Part shown: positions 54,976-64,000 of the stretch, piece by piece
Layout: each line of letters starts with the position of its first letter
Numbering within the stretch: the stretch's first letter is position 1
From: Myxocyprinus asiaticus
Taxonomy: Eukaryota; Chordata; Actinopteri; Cypriniformes; Catostomidae
Assembly: GCF_019703515.2 (NCBI RefSeq)
Contig: NC_059368.1
Span: forward strand, 34,498,735 to 34,562,734
Direction: 5' to 3'
Length of the DNA stretch: 64,000 bases
Made by a program: the position numbers and the translations under genes
The notes under the pieces: model-generated
Databases searched by the model: none
The model's input: the letters and a program-made list of their open reading frames with translations, nothing else
Told to the model about the DNA's origin: nothing

Positions 54976-57186
54976 ACATGGAGATTCCAGAGGTTGGGTG
55001 CCAGATGGTGCCCCGCCCTTGAGAAGGAAGGTCCTTCCTCAGGGGAATTCGCCAGGGGGGAGGCTGTGGCGAGAAGCGTGAGGTCTGAGAACCACGTCTG
55101 GGTGAGCCAGTAGGGTGCTACCAGGACGACCTGCTCCTCATCCTCCCTGACCTTGCACAGGGTCTGGGCAAGTAGGCTCACTGGGGGAAACACATATTTG
55201 CATAGTCCAGGGGGCCAGCTGTGTGCCAGCGCGTCTATACCGAGAGGTGCCTCGATCAGGGTGTACCAGAGCGGGTAGTGGGAGGATTCTTGGGAAGCGA
55301 ACAGGTCTACCTGTGCCTGCCCGAATCGACTCCAAATCAGCTGGACCACCTGAGGGTTTAGTCTCCACTCTCCCCTGAGGGTAACCTGTCGTGACAGCAC
55401 GTCCGCTGCAGTGTTGAGGTCGCCCGGGATGTGAGTGGCTTGCAATGACTTGAGGTGCTGCTGACTCCAGAGGAGGAGACAGCGGGCGAGTTGTGACATA
55501 CAACGGGAGCGTAAACCACCTTGACGGTTGATGTATGCCACCGTTGCCATGTTGTCTGTCCGAACTAACACATGCTTGTCCTGGATCAATGGCCGAAACC
55601 TCTGCAGGGCGAGCAGAATTGCCAACAACTCGAGGCAGTTGATGTGCCAACTCAGCCGCGGGCCTGTCCAGGAGCCGGCGGCTGCATGCCCATTGCATAC
55701 AGTGCCCCAGCCCATTTTGGAAGCATCTGTCATAACCACGACATACCTGGAGACCTGCTCTAGGGGAACGCCTGCCCATAGAAATGTGAGGTCGGTCCAA
55801 GGGCTGAAGAGGCGGTGACAGACCGGCGTGATGGCCACGCGATGTGTCCCATGGCGCTATGCCCATCTCAGGACTTGAGTCTGGAGCCAGTGCTGTAGCG
55901 GTCTCATATGCATCAACCCGAGCGGAGTGGCCACCGCTGAGGATGCCATATGCCCCAGGAGCCTCTGAAACAGTTTCAGTGGAACCGCTGTCTTCTGTCT
56001 GAATGCCTTCAAACAGGTCACACCGACTGTACACGTTATTCGTGAGGCGCCGTCAGAGACCGATTCTCAACTCCAAGCCGAGAAAAGAGATGCTCTGAAC
56101 TGGGAGGAGCTTGCTCTTTCCCCAGTTGAACCAAAGCCCTAGTCGGCTGAGCTGTGAGAGCACCAGGTCCCTGTGTGCACACAACATAACCCGAGAGTGA
56201 GCTAGGATTAGCCAATCGTAGAGATAGTTGAGGATGTGAATTCCCACTTCCCTTAACAGGGCAAGGGCTGCCTCTGCGACCTTCGTGAAGACGCGAGGGG
56301 ACAAGGACAGGCCGAAAGGGAGGACCTTGTACTGATACGCCCAACCCTCAAATGCAAACCGCAGGAAGGATCTGTGTTGAGGTAGAATCCAGACATGGAA
56401 GTACGCATCCTTCAAGTCTACCGCTGCGAACCAATCTTGATGCCGGATGCTCGCTAGAATGCGTTTTTGCATCAGCATCTTGAATGGGAGTCTGTGTAAA
56501 GCCCGGTTCAGTACTCGCAGGTCCAAGATTGGATGCAACCCACCGCCTTTCTTCGGTACAATGAAGTAGGGGCTGTAAAACCCCTTCTTCATCTCAGCCG
56601 GAGGGACAGGCTCTATCACACCCTTCCGTAGGAGAGTAGCGATTTCCATGTGCAAGGTAGCGGCGTTCTCGCCCTTCACCAAGGTGAAGTGGATGCCGCT
56701 GAACCTGGCCAGACGCCTGGCAAACTGAATCGCATAGCCGAGACGGATGGTCCGGACAAGCCATCGCGACGGGTTGGAAAGTGCAAGCAACGCGTCCAAG
56801 CTCTGGGCGAGGGGGACCAAGGGGACAATCTCATTGGATGTACCATTGGGTGGGGCCTCGTGGCAGGGTGGAGCCTGAGGTGCCACACCGTGTCGTGGCC
56901 ATGCTGAGTTCAGGGACATCGAAGCACTTACCTGGCTCCTTGCGACCACTCCCGGAACAGCCTGGGACGGGGGAGGAAGAGGCCTGTCCTTGTGACCCGT
57001 GGTGACCGTCACATCGGGGGTGGATTTGTGCCAGGGGCGGGGAGACCACCGCTGGAGTGCCAAACCTGCCAAAATGGAATGATGGACGGTGGTAGTGATG
57101 ACGGCTGTGCGCACCGGGTATGTTACCCAGGGAACAAGAAAAACGCTCTTTTGCTGAACTCTTGGGTACTGCAGCCACTTGGGCAT
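54945..57186 (-). pseudogene. DIRS reverse transcriptase-RNase H
   Basis: The RT part (57186-56053) is open: TLLRKGVIEPVPPAEMKKGF, SPYFIVPKKG, DLRVLNRALHRLPFKML, WFAAVDLKDAYFHV (first catalytic Asp), FEGWAYQYKVLPFGLSLSPR, then LNYLYDWLILAHS. The last motif is normally YLDDW: codon 56218-56220 encodes Tyr in place of the catalytic Asp. The frame ends early at SFLGLELRIGL by a shift near 56060. RNase H continues in another frame (55838-54945): VVMTDASKMGWGTVCN, CLELLAILLAL, VRTDNMATVAYINRQGG, HIPGDLNTAADVLSRQ. An in-frame stop lies near 55862. A DIRS methylase domain was not recognised. Confidence 0.9.
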
Positions 57187-57282
57187 GCGGCAAAATTAAA
57201 TGAAAAGGTAACAAAAGATTCTCCTCTTGGCCCTCCACCGGGGGATGGAGTGGTCTGCTTACCAGCTCCAGAGCAGCGGGTT

Positions 57283-58720
57283 TTATCGTCCCTGGGTTGC
57301 CCGTCTCAGGGGCGCTTTGAAGCCTTTCGCAGGTTCTTGGCGTCTGCTTCCTGCGGTGGGCTCCACGCCGGGGCCGAGCTGCGGCAGAGCCGGTGCAGCC
57401 ACCGCAGGGGAACACCCTTGACGATGAGCAGATGGGGTGCGGGATCTTGAGCCGCACCAGGGAAAGATGTGCCAGATAGCCTCCATCTGCTGCTTCACCG
57501 CTGAGAACTGCTGGGCAAATTCCTCGATGGTGTTGCCGAACAGGCCAACCTGGGAAATGGGGGTGCCAAGGAACCGTGCCTTGTCAGCCTCTCCCATTTT
57601 GATCAGGTTGAGCCAAAGGTGGCGCTCCTTGTCCACCAAGGTGGACATCGCCTGCCCGAGAGACAGAGAGAGAGTGAGGTCGGTTGCCGAGTGCAGCTCC
57701 TGCATCAATCCCGGGGTGGAACTACCCTTGTGCATTTCCTTTAGCGCCTTGGCTTGGTGGACTTGCAGGAGAGCCATGGTGTGCAGGGCGGAGGCGGCTT
57801 GTCCAGCGGCACCATAGGCCGTCAGGGATGACGTAAACCTACAGGCCTTGGACGGGAGCTTTGGGCATCCGTGCCAGGTGGCGGCGTTCTGCGGGCATAG
57901 ATGCACCACGAGCACCTTATCCACCGGGGGGATCGCCGAATAGCCCTTGGCCGCCCCACCATCGAGGGCAGTGAGGGCGGGGAAGCTGAAAGATCAGAAC
58001 TGGGCAGTAAAAGGTGCCTCCCGCGACCCTGTCAGCTCCTTGTGCACTTCTGGGAAGAAAGGAACTGGGGCGGGGCGTGGCTGTGAGCGACGCCGCGAGC
58101 CCAGGAACCAATCATCGAGTCGCAAGGGTTCAGGGGAGAGGAGGGTTTCACTCTAGCCCGACGCTCGCGGCTGCCCGGGAAAGCATGTCCATCATCTCCG
58201 CGTCAGGCTGTGACTGGGCGACCATACCCAAGGGGGGGAGCCCAGCTGAGGCTTCCGCATCCGACTGGAGGAGCTCGCTCTCCGATGCTGCACTCGAGAG
58301 CTCATCACCTTCGCGGGCTCCGAACAAGAGGTCAAACTCACCATGAGACAAGCCAACGGACTCATCCGGAAGCCCGATCGGGGCAGATGAGCGTGCTGGG
58401 GAATGGGAGGTCTATGGGGGGATACCCGGCGGAAGTGGTCCCATTGGGGTCCCCAAATCACCCCCAGTGCTAGCAGCGCTGGCCTCATACCCGTGGGTAG
58501 AAGGACCGAGGCGGGGAGCCACTGGGGTGGCTTGCTTTCTTACAAAGGCAAGCCGCGACCGCATCGTTGCCATGGACATGTTCTCGCAATGAGTACTTGA
58601 CCCATCCACGAACGCTGTCTCCGTGTGGGCAGCGCCCAGACACAAAAGACAGCGATCGTGACCATCAGAAGGTGAGAGATAACGACCGCAACCAGGAATA
58701 ACACACAAACGGAAAGGCAT
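57283..58720 (-). pseudogene. DIRS Gag-like protein, interrupted
   Basis: It starts MPFRLCVIPGCGRYLSPSDG at 58720, with CLLCLGAAHTETAFVDG...HC, a cysteine/histidine-rich N-terminus. A middle segment (58351-58148) reads LSSAASESELLQSDAEA and AEMMDMLSRAAASVGLE, followed by a TGA one base from a Trp codon. The C-terminal part (57924-57283) reads VVHLCPQNAATWHGCPKL, GAAGQAASALHTMALLQVHQAK, PISQVGLFGNTIEEFAQQFSAVKQQ and ends with a TGA. About three breaks in all. This copy retains the middle part that copy 1 has lost. Confidence 0.85.
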
Positions 58721-58988
58721 CTTTAAAAAGACGCGTCTTTAAAAAGACGTTCCATGTGTGCCGCTCTTTTAGAGAAATATACTCTTTTTTTAGAATATAC
58801 TCTTTTATTTCTGCCGAAGCGCCCAGGGGCGTTCTCTGCAGTGCACCAGTGCAGAGGGGGGAGAAGCCGCTGAAATGCGCCGTCAGATCCAGCAGAGGTG
58901 AATGAACAGCCCTGGGAATTCAGCTCAGTGAGCATCAACCGTTCGGCTCCAAAGAGAAAATCTGAATGAGTGGTTGCATACCAGCTCC

Positions 58989-58995
58989 TTTTATA
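58989..58995 (-). promoter_or_regulatory. TATA box of DIRS copy 2
   Basis: TATAAAA on the minus strand in 'cgggtataaaaggagctgg', about 270 bp upstream of the Gag start. The same box is kept at 30377-30383, 23966-23972 and 51274-51280, which supports a role in element transcription. Confidence 0.6.
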
Positions 58996-59142
58996 CCCGT
59001 ATGTTCGGGGGAGTGGTATGCAAATACCACTCGCCAATTTTCATTGGCCTTTTATCAAAGACCAGAGGTGTTTCGGGCTCCCAAGAGTGACCCTTAGTGT
59101 CACTACATCGACACAATATCGAGTGAGTGACAGATAGGGAAC

Positions 59143-62100
59143 TGCACTTCAATACATGCTCTACTTAATGTGAAAAAGGAGTTTAGATTAGGCAGAAAAA
59201 GAAATGCGGATAGCAAAGATTTTAATAAATTAGTTACAGTAAAACAGACAAACCACATACATTTCCTTAAATTTACCTTACAAACATATTAAATTATTGG
59301 GGCAGGGAATCACTCACAACTGAAGTGACACGAGTGCACATGACAATGAGAAAACAAAGTCAACTGCACTCACACAACAAATGACAAGACACAAGAACAC
59401 ATGGCAATGAAAACCAAACAAAGCCATGTGTTCACACAACATGACACAGAACATGAGTGTCAGAATTCAGCCACAAAAAGATAAAAACAAAACCAGCAGA
59501 AGTGGCTGAACCCTGACACCGTAAGTCTATGCCTTACATCCTTATTGTAATTTGCATCAAGAATTATAGATGATGCTGTGCTGAAAAGGTCCATATTTCA
59601 ATTTCAGCTAATTTTAGGTATTAATTACCCTGCTCCACCAAGGCCATTGCGGCAGAGTTTCCGGGGACGCTTACCTTATCCTGGCAATGATTCGTGATCA
59701 AGTCAGATTATGTCAGGGTTTGTTAGAAAATCATACCAGACTGCTCAAACATACCATGACCCAAGAAAATGCTGAACACCAAAAGAGTTAATGTGCTAAT
59801 CCAACAAAAAACATTGAAAGTTGTTTGCTGGCATTTAAGGCAGTGTGAACTACCCATAATATGTTAAGCCACGATCAGTTCTGCCTAGTGGAGGAAAATT
59901 TATAGATTTGATGCATACGTCTGAATAAAGTTTCTTTACCTAAAACTAAATGTAACATAAGTGTATTCAAATAAATGACACTCATGGGTTTTTTGAGACT
60001 TCATGAAGCATCTTACACTCTGCTCTATGCTATGAATTTGGTGGGACAGCCCAACTTGGACATATTGGTCTGAAACCTTCTCCATTTGTTAATTATTTTA
60101 CGTGCAGTGGATTGAAATCCCTGTAATTGTTTTTGTTTGTTTTTCACTTATATTTTATCATAATTTATTTTATCTTCATTTTTTTATTTCAACTTTTAAC
60201 TCTTAGCTTAATCTGTGTTGTGTGTCTCCATTTTCTTCTCTGATTTTTGCATGATGCATGCTGTATTTTTGTGCTTTTTATAAGTAAAACTTTGACTTGA
60301 TTTTAGAATTGCATTTAGCATATTGAGACTAAACTTGTGTTTATGTAAAACCTGGGAGCACAGCCATTTTTAAAATAATGGCTCTTTAATTTCAACAAAT
60401 GATAGAATGCCAAATCTTAAAAATCCGCAAAGAGCATTGCTCATGTAAATATTTAAAAGGACATTTATTTACACCCATGAATAATTCAAAACTTACTAAG
60501 ATCAAGAGCACTGCTATCCCAATTATTTTGTGATTAAAATGAATGTTTAATCAGAGAGCTGAGCATCAGTTAGTTTTCAAAAAATGCTCTGTGCCCAAAT
60601 TTCTTTGTTTGTGTGGCTAATTATTTGTAATTATAACTTTTTTTCTGAGCATAAAAAAGCAAAAAAAACAAACAAAAAAAAAATAAGCAAATCACCCACC
60701 AACTTGCATGCAACGGATATCTTAATTGCTTCTGTACATGTCTTATGTCATCATTTTTATAAGGCAGAGGTAGTTTGCATTAATTGTAAATAGCAACCAA
60801 AAGCATCTTCTTTGCACTTAGTGAAAGTAGTGTTAGATGCAATTTTCACCCCTAATTAAATATTAACATACAGTATAGGAGCATCACTGGAGCATGTTTA
60901 TTGTGTTTATTTAGATTTCCACAGATACCTTATACACACCTTTACCCATAAATCTGACCCTTACTTTCCCTTACAAAAAATAAACATGGTTTTACTACAG
61001 TTACCATAGTATCACCATAGTATTTTGTAGTAAAATCATAGTAACTACAACATAAAAACATGGTTACTATATTAACACCATGGTTAATTGCATTAAAACT
61101 ATGGCTTCTGCCAAAAAACATGGCTACTACAATGTTACTATAGTAAAACCATGGTTAAACAATTCAAGCTACAAAGAGGGAAATTGTTTGCTAGCTGGCT
61201 ACCATTAGACAAGTTCAGTCATGACAACTATCTAAAAGACCAAGCATGTTAATTTGGGTACGATATGTTGATAGGATTTTGTTCTTGACAGACTAGCTCT
61301 GCTACAATGCTGCTGCAGAGCAAGTACGGAGCTACAGCTAACATACACAGACATGATGAGTTAAACATGCTGCTGCTGCACAATTAGACATACATACAAT
61401 ACACATGCAGCAGATCTAGACAGGTGAAGCTGGGGAGGTGGAGAGTTTCAGGAAAAAAAAAAAAAAAAAAACTTTCTCAGAACACTGCAGTGAAACAGGC
61501 TTATCTCCAAAACTGAGCAATTTAACTGGTAGACAAAGAGAAAGTACACAAGTTGATTTGCTACCCGATTACATGTCAAAGGACCTATCAGCTTGCACCA
61601 TGCCAGACAATTTACTTAACCTATCACATATGACCGAGCTGATTGGCTAACAGATAACAAGTTCAAAGAACATATCAGCTTAAGCCATGGAGAGTTTCAT
61701 GTCTGAACTTCAGTAATTTATCCCATTTTTATCAACAGAGAACAAGGGGAAAACAAAATAAACTGAATAAAACAGTGCCTCCAGGATTTTGCGATCACAA
61801 GAATTAATGCAAATTCAACCACTCTCACTCATTTTTTTCGGTATCTTGCAATTTTGTATAATTCCTACAATTTTTCCAAAAAGTCATGAATCTGAGGTAA
61901 TCTGATAGCTTTTCTCCATGTTTTCTCCATGTTTGACAGCAGCAGATGAAAGCTCAAAGATTTATGCAGTTGAGACATATCCCACTGCACAGACGGCATT
62001 CTATCATCTCTACAGAAATAGAGTGAACAAGTGTCTCCTCCTCAGAGTCACAGCATGTCATTAACACTGTGTGTTTGAACCCGCAATGACCAAGAACATT

Positions 62101-63242
62101 TGCCATTAGAAAAAACTTTAAATTAAAGTGGAACAGAGCACTTTGCGTTCACTATCAAAATCCTTGACTAAACTTTTGCAGGACCGCAGTCATAACATAT
62201 TCTTCTTCATGCACTCTTCAGGAATTGCTCTGACTGTGGTCTGCAATGCAGTTCAGTAATGGTCTGAATTGATTTGGAGAGCTCAAATAATGCACTGTTG
62301 CACTGGAAAATGAGACACAAAAATGCAGCTTTCAAGGAATTTCTATATTCGCATACAATTTCCTTATTAGTACAATTTTATTAAACTTTAAAGTGCACAG
62401 TAATCATGGCTTTTTCAAATAATCGCAGTTAGATCAAAAGATTGCAATCAGGAGATTCAATTATCACAGCAGGCCTAGATTTATGCTTTTAGTTTACAGT
62501 TTTATTGTAGGTCTACTATTTTAACCTTATCAAAGATTACTTGGATTGTCTGAGGCAGAAAATATGAATAAATAATAATAATAATAATAATAAAGGGTCT
62601 TGAGCTCGTATTAGCCATATCAAGAATTTCCCATCTCCTCCTTGCCCATCCTTTAACTGTTCCAGTAACTTTTAATACGTTTTTAATCTTGGACCTCTTT
62701 ATTTTTTTCTCACTGAAACACTGAATGTCCAGTAATGTCTCATGTACAACCACCAGCCAAAAAACTGAATGGGACAGACATTCTGCATTTCTTTCTTTAG
62801 GGTCGTGTGACAATAATAACTTATGTCATAGTATACAGTACATCTAAAAAATTATATTGTTCTTTGACTTTTGCATATTTTTTGTTTGGCCATTATATTG
62901 AATTTAGATTAATGGTAATGGTAATGTTTGTGGCATATCTATTTTAGAAAAAGCAAAAAGCAAAAAAAAAAAAAAGAGATCAGTGACCAAGTCAACAATG
63001 TATAGAGATGACAAACGCATCTGAAATTGTTCAGGTAAGATCATATTTGACACTGACATTAAGGATTTTTTTTTATTTTTATGATATGATTCTTTTGTTC
63101 TGGCTGACTGGACCAATGTCTGAATGTTTGACAGCAGTCATTAAATTAACTGCAACAATTGCATACTTCATAGAAAATTAAAAAACCTCATACAATATCC
63201 AGTATGACCTCCTCAGGTTGACGATCAACATTTTCTGAAGTT
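59143..63242. other. No gene recognised
   Basis: 59305-59520 contains 'cacatggcaatgaaaaccaa'-type near-repeats and 'gtggctgaaccctgacacc', which could be part of an LTR on the minus strand, but no ends were found. 60970-61165 holds CCATGG-centred repeats. A poly-A run is at 61450-61470 and an AAT microsatellite at 62568-62594. Short open frames show no domain. Confidence 0.45.
60970..61165. repeat. CCATGG-centred palindromic repeat cluster
   Basis: Multiple variants of 'aaaccatggtta' and 'catggttactac' in both orientations, similar to 30820-31000 within the hAT-type element. Confidence 0.6.
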
Positions 63243-63570
63243 TATCAAAAATCAAATCAAATCACTTTATTGTCACACAGCCATATACACAAGTGCAATG
63301 GTGTGTGAAATTCTTGGGTGCAGTTCCAATCAACATAGCAGTCGTGACAGTGATGAGACATATACCAATTTACAATAACATCAAATTAACACAACACAAT
63401 TTAAACATCTGTTATACACATAATTACACTCAACAATATACAAATAACATACACTGTACAGTATACAATACGCTGTTTTTGTTTTTGTTTTTTGTTTTTT
63501 TTTTGTTTTTTACTATATAGATACTCATTATTCAATAAAAATTAAAAATTAAAATATATATATAAAAAAA

Positions 63571-63631
<61 letters not shown>

Positions 63632-64000
63632 AATGTACAGTATTGTACTGTATTGACATTCAGGCTGTCGGTTGATAGTCAGTTGTTAAGAGAGACATAA
63701 TATAATAATAATATAATTTATGACAGTCCGGTGTGAGATATAAGAGTAAGGGTAATAAAGCGCGGTGCTGATGTATATTGATCATGAGAGATCAAGAGTT
63801 CAGAAGTCTGATTGCTTGGGGGAAGAAGCTATCATGGAGTCGGCTGGTGCGGGTCCTGATGCTGCGATACCGCCTACCTGATGGTAGCAGTAAGAACAGC
63901 CCATGGCTCGGGTGGCTGGAGTCTCTGATGATCCTCCGAGCTTTTTTCACACACCGCCTTGTATATATTTCCTGGAGGGAGGGAAGCTCACCTCCGATGA
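63243..64000 (-). mobile_element. Second Rex1/Babar-like LINE copy, 3' end (continues beyond the window)
   Basis: It matches 16949-17640 closely and in the same orientation: TCAAATCAAATCACTTTATT, 'gtgcaatggtgtgtgaaatt' and the protein C-terminus from about 63790. It differs by a T-rich (GTTTTT)n insertion at 63472-63511 and an expanded TA tract (63571-63629). It lacks the 10-bp duplication seen near 17085. The coding part is cut by the window end. Confidence 0.92.
63571..63629. repeat. TA microsatellite in the LINE 3' UTR
   Basis: About 30 TA units where the other LINE copy has a short mixed AT stretch (17255-17272). Confidence 0.95.

Larger units (their letters stand above)
53621..59142 (-). 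mobile_element. DIRS-type tyrosine-recombinase retrotransposon, copy 2, nearly complete
   Basis: About 5.5 kb on the minus strand. The 5' terminus is at 59142 (gttccctatctgtcactcac read on the minus strand), followed by a promoter region with TATAAAA (58989-58995), Gag from 58720, RT-RNase H (57186-54945) and the tyrosine recombinase (54975-53957). The 3' side ends near 53621, inside the sequence equivalent to 23690, so the 3' terminal unit is missing. Several stops and frameshifts are present. The order Gag, RT, RH, YR and the lack of a DDE integrase identify the DIRS order. Confidence 0.92.

Noticed and set aside
55138..56034. 298-residue frame overlapping RNase H in copy 2
   Set aside because: It is out of phase with the RNase H motifs and reads as arginine/serine/proline-rich text; an alternate-frame artefact.

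Overview
The window is eukaryotic, vertebrate, repeat-dominated DNA from a teleost, most likely a cyprinid or close relative. That assignment is an inference from the mix of mobile elements: several Tc1 families, a fish-type L1, a Rex1/Babar-like LINE, DIRS tyrosine-recombinase retrotransposons, hAT, Harbinger and Kolobok-like non-autonomous elements, plus long TA, TG and TC microsatellites. I could not support any host protein-coding gene, tRNA, rRNA or ncRNA. Nearly every long open frame belongs to a transposable element.

Layout. 1-300: right end of a Tc1/mariner element. 315-1562: complete Tc1 element with a single nonsense codon. 1639-7077: essentially full-length but decayed L1 with a 13-bp target-site duplication (TSD). 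7091-12070: mostly unresolved AT-rich DNA with microsatellites. 12076-12605: Harbinger-type element. 12939-14526: truncated hAT. 14527-15922: LTR-like element with a gag-like frame and a coding minisatellite. 15957-16573: Tc1 fragment. 16574-16947: candidate LTR. 16949-20372: near-complete Rex1-like LINE with one stop codon. 20373-22266: two copies of a hAT-type non-autonomous element, one holding a solo LTR. 23160-24146: DIRS 3' end with terminal unit. 26009-26601: another Tc1 family. 26602-30413: DIRS copy 1. 30542-31454: hAT-type element. 32450-33115: 3' end of an LTR retrotransposon. 36198-37808: third Tc1 family. 37815-38320: Kolobok-like element. 41367-46612: a second DIRS family with inverted ends, whose middle holds a tandem array and a Tc1 copy. 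51102-51520: isolated DIRS terminal unit. 51530-53620: candidate long LTR and leader. 53621-59142: DIRS copy 2, nearly complete. 63243-64000: 3' end of a second Rex1-like LINE.

How it fits together. The elements are nested and sequential rather than co-operating. Several insertions can be read in order because TSDs survive or an uninterrupted relative lies in the same window: the L1, the hAT with its solo LTR, and the Tc1 inside the tandem array. All three classes of autonomous coding sequence (DDE transposase, LINE APE-RT, DIRS Gag-RT-RH-YR) are present, but every copy carries at least one disabling lesion. The Tc1 at 315-1562 and the LINE at 16949-20372 are each interrupted by only one stop codon. 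Both long DIRS copies have lost the reverse transcriptase active-site motif, by different mutations. Family names come from recognising motifs and termini by eye; no database search was run.
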